In this document: positions 44,881 to 55,345 of the stretch, one piece after another
Layout of the letters: each line of letters begins with the position of its first letter
Numbering within the stretch: the first letter of the stretch is position 1
Source: Cololabis saira
Lineage: Eukaryota > Chordata > Actinopteri > Beloniformes > Belonidae
Direction of reading: 5' to 3'
Length of the DNA stretch: 64,000 nt
Assembly: GCF_033807715.1 (NCBI RefSeq)
Contig: NC_084591.1
Coordinates: 46,027,868-46,091,867 of the forward strand
The notes under the pieces: model-generated
Database searches by the model: none
What the model was told of the DNA's origin: nothing
Seen by the model: only the letters and a program-made list of their open reading frames with translations
Program-made: the position numbers and the translations under genes

Positions 44881-45404
44881 AGACCATCCCGGCCCGGACG
44901 GATAGAGGAGTCCACACCACAGCGGTGAAGCCGTGGTGCAGAGCTCCACAACCATCCAGGCCGGAACCACCCCCAGGACGACCCCCTGCAGGCCAGAGTC
45001 ACTCCCAGCATGGAGGCTCCCCATGAGGAAACACTGGAGCTAAAAGCTACAAGAAAGCAGGATAAAATACACTAAAAGAGTTTTAAAAAGTATAACATAA
45101 CATAAAATCCTAAAAGTATGTCTAAAAAGCAAGACATTAAAAACTAAAGGAATAAGACAGTAAAATGTATAAAATAGACCATAAATAATGACTAAAATAT
45201 TTAGATAAAACATTAAGATAAAACAATGAAAATAAAATATGATAAAAAAGGATAAACTAAATATAAAACAGAACAGTAAGATCCAATAAAAATAAGGGTG
45301 AGCATAAGAAATTTAAAATAGTTAAATGAGTCAGTTAAAAGCCTGATTAAAGAGATGGGTCTTGAGCCTCTTTTTAAAAACATCAACAGTCTCTGCGGCC
45401 CTGA
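44881..45404. mobile_element. inserted dispersed repeat inside the hAT transposase
   Basis: Separates the hATC domain from the rest of the transposase. Contains AAAGAGATGGGTCTTGAGCC, a motif of a common fish repeat related to the fragments at 40957 and 56410. Confidence 0.6.
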
Positions 45405-46676
45405 GGTAGGTAGTTGTCCAGTTCAGCTTTAATAGCATCCTTCATCTGCGTAGTGGAAGGAGGAGGGACAGCCTTGCTCTTGAAGAAGCTGCCCAATGAC
45501 TGCTTTCCCTTCCCTGTGGTGGATGGCGCTGCCTCTGCTCCACCCTGGGGGATCTGTGGTGCTGACACGAGCCCTCTTTTCCTGCAAAACACAGAGATAA
45601 GAGCTGTGATTTAGAGCAATTGGGCATTCTATGAAAACACTAAAAATTTAATATGTAAATATCACTTGTATTGATATGGCATTTGTTACTACTAAACTAC
45701 ACAAAGAAACAGGACAAGTTACCTTTCGTGCCAGCTGTTCCATTTCAATCTTCACTCTTTCTTTGACGTCTGGGACATTCTCTGCACTTATGTAGTCAGT
45801 CTTGAATCTAGGATCCAGGAAAGAAGTAATGTCCAGTAGCTCCTGTGTGGCGGGGTCACTGTATTTATCTTCAATGTAGCCAAGAGCTCTTGATTTGATT
45901 TCCTTGGTAAGATCTGTGTCCTCATCACTTTCAGTCAGGGTTGATGTTCTCAGGAGATGGAGAACTGGCTTCAGGTATGACACACTTACATAGGCTTCAC
46001 CGGACAGGGCATCTGTAAACTCCTGAAGAGGAGCAAGGGCATTGTTTATCGATTCAAGGACATCTGTGTCCTGCCAAGTGGGGACCAAGTGACGCGTCTT
46101 CTTGTCTTCAGACAGAACCTGAGACAACGCCTTGCTCTGCTCCAACACCCTCCCCATCATTTTTTGCCTTGAGCTCCATCTTGTCGGACACTCTGTTATC
46201 AGCGAGTGCTCTGGTAAATTTAATTCTTGCTGTGCCTTTTTCAGTGCCGTCTTCTTTTTCCAGCTATGAGAGAAGACACCAACCACCTGTTTGCAAAGTC
46301 CTGTTGCCCGTTTAACTCTTGCATCATCTTTAACAGCATTTTCTGGACAAAAAAAGAACATGAACAACAACAAATGAGAATTACAGCCTGAAAATGTAAG
46401 GATAATAATGGTAAACTTTGCAAGGCAGATTTTCTAGCGAGAGAACAAAGTAAATCCAAGAAAAGTCGTATTACAGACAGTAAGGAAACCAATGAAAAAA
46501 GCACATAACACAGTATTCATCATCTACTATTGATGATAAATCTGTTATAATATTAATTATTCAAAATAGGTATTTGTAAGGGCTTCAAAGAAAAACATTG
46601 AGAAAAACTATACTGAAAGTAATACGCACACAGACATACTCATATTAAATCCTGTATGAATGAATAGATTAACAAA

Positions 46677-46679
<3 letters not shown>

Positions 46680-46724
<45 letters not shown>
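46680..46724. repeat. (CA)n microsatellite
   Basis: About 45 bp of CA within the deleted core region of the hAT transposase. Confidence 0.95.
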
Positions 46725-46728
<4 letters not shown>

Positions 46729-47209
46729 TACACTTACCAATTGCAGGATGTAGTCTGTGTCCAAAACATTGAAGTCTGGTCCATTGGTTAAGTTCCATAG
46801 CTTTGATGGCGGAGGAGGTTTTTAAATCCGTCTTTGTTGACCGTGTTAACAGTCACCATGTCCTTCGCAATGTAGTGTGTTATGGCAGTCGTTATCTCCC
46901 GGTGTCTTCGGCTGCTCTTATCATACGGCGTTACACTGACAAAAGATGTTGTAATTGTAGTCTGTTTGCTACTATGGGCCTGTGTATTATCTTCGCCAGG
47001 CTTTTCACCGGACTTTTTTGTCATCCACTCTTCCTGCAAATCCCTGTGGTGATTTTTCAAGTGCCGGTAAAAGTGGGTTGTGTTTCCGCTGGATGTTGCA
47101 ATTTTAGCGCAGCAGGTTTTGGGCACTACCTGTTTCTGGTGCATGTCTGCAGCCTCAAACCCGAAATACTCCCAAATGACCGACGTGCTGTTTTTCTTGG
47201 GGATTGAAT

Positions 47210-48677
47210 TAGGGCTGGGCGATATGGCAAAAAAAGTGATCGCGATTTTTTTTCCCATGTTGAACGATCTCGATTTTTAATCACGATTTTTTAAATCAGA
47301 AGATCCCCCTCCCTTCTGGAATAAAATAGAAAGAAACCAGAGATTAGTTTTTTTTTCTATTAACAAATAAAGCAAATAGCACAAGAGCCATATAGAAAAT
47401 GGCACAACAAACAGGTAGTTTTAAGCAGTTTAAAAAAGTTTCAAGTAGTTTTAGCAGACAAAAAAAATGTTCATGATCATTTAAAATGTAAACCAACCAA
47501 AACATGCGGTTGTTCACAGTTTTTCATTTATTTTGCCTTTTTTTTTTCACAATTGCATAGATAAAATTGCAATGACATTTTTAACAACAAAACCAGTAAG
47601 CTAATATGAGTTGAGCCCCTGTCAAGCAGCTGGCGATGCTGTTGCTTAAATTGACCAAAAGGTGGCTCTCTAACATCACAGATTGTGTACTGTGCGTGAC
47701 TCTGACGCTGGTTAGTAATTAAGGAGTTAAAACTCACTCGCCACTTAGGGGACTCAGTAGCCAGCAGAAACGGCAGTAGGAGCATTTATTACATTTATTA
47801 AATGTAGTACCGTTATTATGAGAGGTTATTTCTCACAGTATTAGCCTAAAGGGACTTAAGGCTGATTTATGGTCCCGCGTTGCACCAACGCAGAGCCTAC
47901 GGCGTAGGGTACGCGGCCGTACGGTGCGTACGGCAGCGTACCCTACGCCGTAGGCTCTGCGCGTGTCGCAACGCGGTTAGGCTTTCTTTTTAATACGAAC
48001 TGATTAAACTGATTAAATTCTGTAGTGGATAGCCTGAGTAATAAGGACGTACCGTTTTTATGGTGACAAAAAAATCATCATGCTGAGCTCTGCTTGTTGC
48101 CTCCGACACATTCACTCCGCTGAGCGCGCACACACACACACGCACACACACACCCATGCCGGGGCCGCGGAGTTTCTCCCGGTGATCAGTAATTTGTGTA
48201 CAAGCAGAGCGAATCACAACTTTAATGAGTGCGGTTCAGTTTGACATTATTGTCAGTCTATGAGAAAAACATTTAATTTTATTAAAATCTAAAAATAATA
48301 TTTATAGGCTAAAAAAATAAACGTCATTAAAGTAGCCGGCTGGACCTAATCGAGTAGTCGGCTATATGGCCGGCGCTTGTGGGAAGCCCTGCTTTAAGGA
48401 ACGGACCAGAATTATGCATGGAATGGTGAATAAACGTAAAACACAGAGCTACGTACGTCTCCCGTCTGGATCCTTACCGACTGCCGCGGCATATCATGCG
48501 CATGATCAATTAATGCAGACAGCGCGGTGCCAGGAAAGCGGGTTGTGATTGGTTGTCATGCACTTTGCTGCAGCATGTTTTGCACGTGATCGAGAAAGTA
48601 CACCCACAGCTGATCACCGTGATCAAACTTAATTTGATCGCGATCACAAATCGAGATCGTATAATCGCCCAGCCCTA
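47210..48677. mobile_element. hAT element nested in the hAT transposase gene
   Basis: TAGGGCTGGGCGATATGGC at the left and ATAATCGCCCAGCCCTA at the right, flanked by GATTGAAT (47202-47209) and GATTAAAT (48678-48685), one mismatch in 8 bp. It splits the host transposase between GDLI and PKKNS. No transposase of its own is recognised. It contains a GCGTAG-type palindromic MITE at 47862-47990 and a short (CA)n at 48127-48152. Confidence 0.88.
47862..47990. mobile_element. CpG-rich palindromic MITE, copy
   Basis: AGGCTGATTTATGGTCCCGC then GTTGCACCAACGCAGAGCC, with a mirrored right arm CCCTACGCCGTAGGCTCTGC ending near AACGCGGTTAGGCTT. Confidence 0.75.
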
Positions 48678-48802
48678 GATTAAATCCCCTAACTCCGTTT
48701 CTGCTCCAGCTGAAGCCATTTCAGAAATCAAGGAGCGGGTGAGCAGGATCGGATACTGATTGGTTAGCGTGACCTGTCCACGTCAGCATGCTGCTTTTGA
48801 AC

Positions 48803-48921
48803 GCTGATTTATGGTTCCGCGTTACACCAACGCAGACCCTACAGCGTAGGTTACGCGTCGCTGCGTACGATACGCCGTAGGCTCGGCGTCGATTAAAACG
48901 CGGAACCATAAATCAGGCTTG
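48803..48921. mobile_element. CpG-rich palindromic MITE, complete copy
   Basis: GCTGATTTATGGTTCCGCGT at the left pairs with ACGCGGAACCATAAATCAGG at the right over ~119 bp. It lies between the nested element and the right end of the 5.2-kb hAT. Confidence 0.85.
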
Positions 48922-50204
48922 ATTGGTGAGCTTGGCAGGATGGTAGGGAGACGGCAGGGAGCACTACAAAAAACCGCAGCTTTGGCGATCACATGATCGC
49001 GTTGTCTGAAATCGCAATTTCGGTCAGAAAACGATAAATCATTCAGCCCTATTACCAAGTATCACTAACTAAGTTGGGTCATTCATAAACTTCCATGTCA
49101 GGTCCATGCTGAGGAGGATGACGTCTCCACACCAAGCCTCACACAGGCCACTGCTTCACCAGGACCGGCGGACTCGGCATGTGGCTCCACTGACGAGCCA
49201 TTGGCATCAGCCACGACCACACAGCCATGCACGCCCGCTACACCATCAGGTCCAAGGCGGAAAAGGAAGCGGGGCCAAGTTCCCAAGCCCTTGAATGCAG
49301 CCGTGTTCCAGTATCTTCAGGACATGAAGCGTTTACGGGAGGATTGGGTGAAGAGCCTTGCATGGGAGGAGAACGTGAAGAGGCGTGCACGGGAGGAGGA
49401 GGTGAAGATGCGTGCATGGGAGGAGGAGAAGCGTGCATGGGAGGAGGAGTGGCGTGCATGGGAGGAGGAGAGGCGTGCATGGAAGGAGGAGTTGCGTACA
49501 TGGGAGGAGGAGAGGCAGGGGTGTAGCACCAAATTCTGGGCCCTGTACACTCTCAATGTCAGTGGGCCCCTATCCATGCCTGCGAGGCGCGTGAGAGAAA
49601 AAAAAAAAAGGGGGGAGGGGGGGTTGGGCGTATTTATACAATCTACTACAATCAGATCAGATTATATTGATGAGTGGTTCTGAATTGATACATTTGGCCT
49701 ACTTTTGCTCAAATACCAAAAACATTAGGCTACATCTGGGCTACATTTGGCTGCAATAAGTTGCAGAGGCAAAAATGTTTTAAGCCATTTTTCAGCCAGA
49801 TTGAGAAGAATAGCTAATTGTTTTTCTATGTTCTCACCACCCAGACCTATCTCTTTCTCTCTCTATTTATCTATCTGTGGCAAAAATCAGAATCACAATC
49901 ATTTTTGATTGATAGTGAGATCACAGTTATTTAACATGATTATTCATTGGCTTTGGTAACATCATGAATTTATTGAACATTGACAATAGCTTTTAAGCAC
50001 AGCACTGCACCGCAATGCTAAGGCTTTTTACCAGACAAAAATAATAAATTGCGTTATTGCTCAATTAATATATTACTAGTGTGCACTTGAGCCTACAGTT
50101 ATATTGGTATGTTATTTACATGTTGATATATGCAGCAGCAATATTGCTAGATGGATCATTCATTAAATCTCAGCACGGAGTTTCATTTTATTTTCTGTAA
50201 TGCA

Positions 50205-50513
50205 AAAATGTCATATATTCTGGATTCATTACAAATCAACTGAAATATTGCAAGCCTTTTATTTTTTTAATATTGCTGATCATGGCTTACAGTTTAAGAA
50301 AACTCAAATATCCTATCTAAAAAAAATAGAATATTTTGGGAATCTTAATCTTAAACTGTAAGCCATGATCAGCAATATTAAAATAATAAAAGGCTTGCAA
50401 TATTTCAGTTGATTTGTAATGAATCCAGAATGTATGACATTTTTGTTTTTTTAATTGCATTACAGAAAATAAAGAACTTTATCACAATATTCTAATTTTC
50501 TGAGACAGTCCTG
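50205..50513. mobile_element. Tc1/mariner-type palindromic MITE, left end lost
   Basis: Both arms of the 13264-13643 family are present except for the left terminus; ends CAGTCCTG followed by TA. Confidence 0.8.
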
Positions 50514-50620
50514 TAAACTTGCTGGCGTGGTTGTGCTTGAATCACTTCTGAATATCCATCGTTACTTTGTGTTAACGGAGCAGCAGAAAGCAGCGTCTTG
50601 CAGATGAGTGACGGACACCG

Positions 50621-50702
50621 GCTGATTTATGGTTCCGCGTTGCACCAACGCAGATCTTACGGCGTCGTCGTCGATTTAACGCGGAACCATAAATGAGGCT
50701 TA
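50621..50702. mobile_element. CpG-rich palindromic MITE, short copy
   Basis: GGCTGATTTATGGTTCCGCG and its mirror CGCGGAACCATAAATGAGGC are separated by only ~40 bp. Confidence 0.8.
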
Positions 50703-51589
50703 ACGCGCACGCATTTCTCAGTTTTCTTTTCGTCTTTATAACTGAGCATGCAAACACAAACTGAGGGTGCAATGCTTATGCACACTCGTAGAACCGGGCC
50801 TGTATAAGCAGCAGCTGTATGGAGTGGACTATTTTAACTTTAATTGGACTTTGCATGACAGCTAACTTGGTTCACCTTTGGGAAAGAAAGCAGTCAGCAG
50901 CTACCTCCCCTCGTTCTGCCGTCTTTCTTTTTGTTTCCTCTATTTCTTTTCCTGATAGCCCGATTTATGTTTTTTGGGCAGCATGATCTCCTGCACACAG
51001 GTCTCTGATCTGGGCGCACTGACCTGTTGCCGGTCGCTGTTGGGCGGACTAAACCATTTTGCATAGGGGGGCCCCAGAATGTCTAATATGTTGGGAGAAC
51101 TGTGACATTAAGTTCATTCTCTCATTTGATGTTACCAATATATTTGAAATGAATTATGACACCAATTAATTGGAGGGCCCAATTCATTCGAAATAAAAAC
51201 ATCACAAAAAAAAAAAAAAAAAAAATAAGGATTTTCATGGGCCCCTCTCTCTACTCGGGCCCTGGGTAGTCAGGTCCACTTTTCCCCCCACTACCACGCC
51301 CATGAGGAGAGGCGTACATATACGGATGCGGTGAATAGGCGTGCACGAGAGTTGGTGAAGAGCATGAAGGAGGATGCGAGGCGTGCACGGGAGGAGGAGT
51401 GGCGCACATTGTTGGAGGAGAAGGAGAGGCGTAAATGGGAGGAGGAGAGGCGTGCATGGGAGGCGTACATGGCAGGAAGAGAGGCGTGCCCGGGAGGAGG
51501 AGGAGAGGCGTGCATGGGAGGAGGAGGCAAGGAGGCGTGCACGGGAGGCGGTGAAGAGGCGTGCACGGGAGGCGGTGAATAGGCGTGCA

Positions 51590-51975
51590 CGGGAGGAGAA
51601 GGAGAGGCGTGCACGGGAGGAGGAGGAGAGACGTGCACGGGAGGAGGAGGAGAGGCGTGCACGGGAGGAGGAGGAGAGGCGTGCACGGGAGGAGGAGGAG
51701 AGGCGTGCACGGGAGGAGGAGGAGAGGCGTGCACGGGAGGAGGAGGAGAGGCGTGCACGGGAGGAGGAGGAGAGGCGTGCACGGGAGGAGGAGGAGAGGC
51801 GTGCACGGGAGGAGGAGGAGAGGCGTGCACGGGAGGAGGAGGAGAGGCGTGCACGGGAGGAGGAGGAGAGGCGTGCACGGTAGGAGGAGGAGAGGCGTGC
51901 ACGGGAGGAGGAGGAGAGGCGTGCACGGGAGGAGGAGGAGAGGCGTGCATGGTAGGAGGAGGTGAAGAGGTGTGC
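51590..51975 (+). repeat. 24-bp coding minisatellite (RAREEEER)
   Basis: About 16 nearly identical copies of a 24-bp unit beginning GTGCACGGGAGGAGGAG. The length is a multiple of three, so copy-number change keeps the frame and repeats the octapeptide RAREEEER. Two copies carry GGTAGG instead of GGGAGG and make TAG stops. Confidence 0.93.
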
Positions 51976-52107
51976 ACGAGAGGAGGGAAGGCGTGCATCA
52001 CAGAACATCTTCACTAGTTTTACAAACCGGGTGGGGATGTTCATGAAGGGACTTCCTCCAGATGCTGCAATGCGACTGATGAAAGACATTACCCAGCTCA
52101 TTCAAGG

Positions 52108-52550
52108 CTATCAACAGTAGTTTTATTTTTTTCATTATTTTTTTGCAATTTTCCCTTTTTACTGTTTTATGTATATTACTATTACATATATTACTTTTTT
52201 TAATATATGTTAATAAATGTTTAATTTGAGTCCTGTTGTACTGACTTTTTTTTATTCATTCAATCACACATTTACTAGTGCTCTGTCTTTCTCACTTCCA
52301 CATTTACCGTACTAGTAGAACAAATGGGCACTATCAACAGTAGTTTTATTTTTTTCATTATTTTTTTATTTTTTTGCAATTTTCCCTTTTTACTGTTTTA
52401 TGTATATTACTATTGCATATATTACTTTTTTTTAATATATGTTAATAAATGTTTAATTTGAGTCCTGTTGTACTGACTTTTTTTATTCATTCAATCACAC
52501 ATTTACTAGTCTTTCTCACTTCCACACGTACCGTACTAGTAGAACAAATG
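52108..52550 (+). repeat. tandem duplication of ~223 bp over the accessory gene 3' end
   Basis: The segment CTATCAACAGTAGTTTTATT to CTAGTAGAACAAATG occurs twice (52108-52330 and 52331-52550) with few differences. Each copy contains AATAAA (in TAATAAATGTTTAATTTGAG). Confidence 0.92.
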
Positions 52551-52987
52551 TTAGAACAGCTAAACACTGCACTGTGGATTTATTTATGTTTTTGTTTAGA
52601 ATTAGTGGTTAGGTTTCACCTAACCACCGATAAAGGTTGCACAAAGAGAGTTGGATGGAAAAAAGTTTATTTAAATTATGAAAACGAGGAACTAAAAAAC
52701 AACAATTGTATTATTATATTATTGTAGTATTATTATCAAAACAATGTAATTCAAACTTTCTATTTTAATTATGCAACATATTTGCATGAAAAAACACACT
52801 GAAACACAATGAAAAGTGCAGTGTGTGCATTATTCTTAGATACAAAATACTCAAAATAAAATGCAGTGTCTCAGCCACACTGAAATTGAAATCACAAAAA
52901 TACAGTACAGCTACTTGCCCCTGACTTAAAATGACAAAAATAAAATGCAGTGTCTCACCCACACTGAAATCACAAAATAAAGTGCAG

Positions 52988-53109
52988 CTAGGGGTGGGCA
53001 AAAATATTTATACGGCAATAAATCGCGATACATACATTGAATATCGATATCGTATCGGGAGACTATGTATCGCGATATATTGCCGTATCAATATTTTTGC
53101 CCACCCCTA
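52988..53109. mobile_element. palindromic MITE with TAGGGGTGGGCAAAAATATT ends
   Basis: TAGGGGTGGGCAAAAATATT and AATATTTTTGCCCACCCCTA are perfect inverted termini of a 122-bp foldback element; the interior ATCGATAT region is also palindromic. No clear TSD. Confidence 0.85.
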
Positions 53110-53432
53110 CGTAGCACAGTGTCCTGGTGAACCATCCTGCCTGCATTCGTCTGGAAATGGTTCCGCACCTCACAACCAAGTTTTGTTGCCCGCTCAGCAG
53201 AGAGGCGTCCTGTGGGGAGGAGGTTAGTATCTCCTGCCACCTGCTCCCTCCAATCACCCTTGCCATTTGTGGAATCCACGAAGGTGCTGGGGATGTACCT
53301 GGGCTGTTGGGACCGGTCCAGACCACAGAGATAGTTGTGGACAGCAACACACGCCCTTGTCACCACTTCTGCTGTCTCCACTCTTATCCATACATCAATG
53401 TCAGTTACGTGTATTGAATGGCTGGATGACAA
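53110..53432 (-). pseudogene. PIF/Harbinger transposase, C-terminal fragment
   Basis: The - strand reads VETAEVVTRACVAVHNYLCG, then PRYIPSTFVDSTNGKGDWRE, GDTNLLPTGRLSAERATKLG and CEVRNHFQT. This is the C-terminal tail of HARBI1-like nucleases (the VTRACVALHNFL region with the following GDTNL..TGRLS). The upstream DDE core is not found. An ISL2EU-like element begins 14 bp beyond the 5' end of the readable frame. Convergent with the accessory gene at 49102-52120, as in Harbinger elements. Confidence 0.8.
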
Positions 53433-53445
53433 CTAAAAGCGTAAT

Positions 53446-54327
53446 AGGGCTTGGTGACCAAGGTGCATTCTGGGTCACGGCGGCCGTGTTGGCAGCCTCG
53501 TGAGTGTAAACAAACAGCAGTGTAGTAGCACCAAATGAACAGACGGAACACAAAAAAAGATGTTAAAATGCCGGAAAGGAACTGGAATTTACCGGGATAC
53601 CTTAAACAAGGAAGCCAGGGAGCGGTATATGGAGAAAATAATGATTATTAACGGTTTGAGAGCAGTATGTTTTCTATTACTCTTACTTTTTTCTTTTCTT
53701 TTTTTTTTTGACCGCTGTATTATGCGGAAGAGGCTACGAGGCGTGAGCAATATTTTTGTTTTCCTCGTGGGATTATTTTTTCCTCTGCAGCTACAAATAG
53801 AGTTAATATTTTTTCCTCAACAAACTAGTTTTATCTGAAGATTGGGGTTAATTGCACCGCAGAGAGCTGGCCAGCAACTGCGTTTAGCTGGAGAAGTGGG
53901 GAATAAAACCCGTGTTTTGATCCGACCCGGTCTGTGTGAGTGTTTGTGGTTTACTGTGGAAGGTGTTTGGTCGTTACAGCCGCGATCCAAGCGAGCCGAC
54001 GACTCTTTCACTCTTTTACTCTGTTATATCAGATACTCGGCCTCCGTGGTTCTGCCTCCGAGCAGGAAAGCGGTGAAAAGTTAAACCATTAGCGATCTTT
54101 TCCCCACGTCTGTTATGTGGAGCTGCTGCAGCCACAACACAGCAACGGGTTACCATGGTTTACAGAATAACGGAAAGTAACGATTACAAGTACCGGTAGG
54201 CTAAGACAAAACAAAGACGGAGCACGTCTGTACACAGTGCTCAGTGGTCCGAAGAGCTGCTAAGCTAAGCTAAGGTAGCTTCCAACATAGGAGACGCTAG
54301 GCGATGACGTTAAGACGACCAAGCCCT
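53446..54327 (+). mobile_element. ISL2EU-like DNA transposon remnant, 882 bp
   Basis: Termini AGGGCTTGGTGACC and GACGACCAAGCCCT are flanked by AT on both sides (53444-53445, 54328-54329). Near the left end, broken frames read MPERNWNLPGYL and LNKEARERYMEKIMIINGL, which resembles the N-terminus of the YqaJ-nuclease proteins of ISL2EU elements as I recall them. The catalytic region is absent. The 180-bp element at 1155-1334 is a short relative. Confidence 0.65.
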
Positions 54328-54329
54328 AT

Positions 54330-55220
54330 TAGACAAGCTGTTCTGTGTTATTTTGGGGGGGAGGGAAAACTTTGCTTCATGGATTGCAGATAAATTAGCA
54401 ACTGAGCTGTAATCTGGTGCATCTCTTGTGTAGCTACATGAGATTAATGTAAGCGATTTATTAATACTCCCTTACATTGGACAATGATAAATTATAGTTT
54501 TCAGTTAAATATTTATCTATTGACATCTGTAGTACGATGCTGCAGATGTTTATCAGTCTGTGGTCAGTGTGTTTTATGCTGCATCTGCTGGGGAGGAATC
54601 ACACACAAATACAGTCTGATGTATTTAAATGATGAATGTGACAATAAGAGCAAGTGTCTGTGAGAACAAGTAAAATAATTAAAAGACAATGTATGAAGGC
54701 TCTTAAATCAGAAAAATATGTTTGGCATTACGGAAGAATAATTTTATTTAACAGAGACTGTATTCCAGCTTTAGGACAGCAGAACAAAGGTGGGGCTACG
54801 ACATGTCTTACATTTCTTACAGTGGAACACAAGCTCCTTTTACACACTTACAGAGAATATGAACATATATTTTATTAGAATACTAAAAAATATAAGTGCC
54901 TGACGCCACGTCCTGCTAAGGGGCAGGACGGACCCTAAAACCTTTAATATTTAATCAGTGTAGTGTTTGACCCAGTCTGACTTCTCCAAAGGGGAACAAT
55001 TTGAAAAAAAAAGGTGTATCTGGTGTAAAAGTTGGCTTTATTACAATATCCTCTAGCAATATCCTCTGTGCACATCAACCAAACCTGTGGGAAACAGAAA
55101 GAAGAGTGAGAAAAAATAATCTAGCATCCGAGCACTCACTATCTTAATGTCTATATATTCATCAATGGCAATAAAATAAAAGTGTCAATTAAATATACAC
55201 ACCACTACAAAGTATTCATC
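54330..55220. other. no gene recognised
   Basis: AT-rich sequence; an imperfect hairpin GTCCTGCTAAGGGGCAGGAC lies at 54909-54928. Confidence 0.5.
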
Positions 55221-55221
55221 T

Positions 55222-55345
55222 ACACTGTGTGCACAATTTATTAGGCAAGTTGTATTTTTGAGGTTTAATTTTATTATTTAACAACTGCAGTGCTCTCAGT
55301 CAATTAGAAATGTTAATAATAATCAAGGTGAGGTCTGACACGCTT
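55222..55345. mobile_element. dispersed repeat (GTGCACAATTTATTAGGCAA)
   Basis: Matches a widespread fish repeat beginning CACTGTGTGCACAATT...AGGCAAGTTGTATTTTTGAG. Only one end is present. Confidence 0.6.

Larger units (their letters stand above)
44733..48719 (-). pseudogene. ZBED/hAT transposase, broken
   Basis: Reading on the - strand from ATG at 48719: MASAGAETELGDLI, then the nested element (48677-47210), then PKKNSTSVIWEYFGFEA and a BED finger with CCAK, ATSSGNTTHFYRHLKNHH (~47180-46990). Next, after a gap with a (CA)n at 46680-46724, comes the central part VVGVFSHSWKKKTALKKAQQ and LITECPTRWSSRQKMM (46373-45648). Then PQGGAEAAPSTTGKGKQSLG (45592-45383). After an inserted repeat come KFLCIPATS and, one frame off, VPSERLVSASGNVVTCQRSG and LKPSKVDMLVFLTKNL, the hATC dimerisation domain. 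A segment of the RNase-H-like core is missing and frames are shifted, so it is inactive. Confidence 0.9.
43844..49051 (-). mobile_element. 5.2-kb hAT transposon with perfect TSD, carrying nested insertions
   Basis: Left end TAGGGCTGAACGATTT, right end AAATCATTCAGCCCTA, flanked by perfect 8-bp TTACCAAG (43836-43843, 49052-49059). The interior holds a broken ZBED-type hAT transposase on the - strand, a second hAT element at 47210-48677, an extra repeat at 44881-45404 and a palindromic MITE at 48803-48921. Confidence 0.93.
49516..51304. mobile_element. non-autonomous hAT element inside the accessory gene
   Basis: Starts CAGGGGTGTAGCACC and ends CTACCACGCCCATG, flanked by AGGAGAGG on both sides (49508-49515, 51305-51312). 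The duplication falls in repetitive purine-rich sequence, so by itself it is weaker evidence than elsewhere, but the interruption of the RAREEE frame agrees with it. Inside are a Tc1-type MITE right half (to 50513) and a palindromic MITE (50621-50702). Confidence 0.8.
49102..52120 (+). pseudogene. PIF/Harbinger-type accessory (Myb/SANT-like) protein, C-terminal part, broken
   Basis: From a tgtcag acceptor at 49101 the frame reads VHAEEDDVSTPS, then GPRRKRKRGQVPKPLNAAVF and QYLQDMKRLREDWVKSL, then a charged RAREEE-type repeat. The frame is interrupted by the hAT insertion at 49516-51304, resumes as TDAVNRRARELVKSMKED, shifts frame near 51475, and has two in-frame TAG codons (51881, 51953). It ends SFTNRVGMFMKGLPPDAAMR and LMKDITQLIQGYQQ, stop at 52118-52120. 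Harbinger transposons carry such an accessory DNA-binding protein beside the transposase. The N-terminal Myb/SANT domain is not seen, so the family assignment is an inference from the neighbouring transposase and general style. Confidence 0.6.

Noticed and set aside
48366..48548. 60-codon + strand ORF in the nested hAT element
   Set aside because: No similarity recognised, no neighbouring exons; chance ORF inside a non-autonomous element.
51235..52001. - strand open frames RLSSSSRA and HASPPPPV repeats
   Set aside because: Antisense of the RAREEEER minisatellite; an open antisense is expected from a 24-bp unit without stops.
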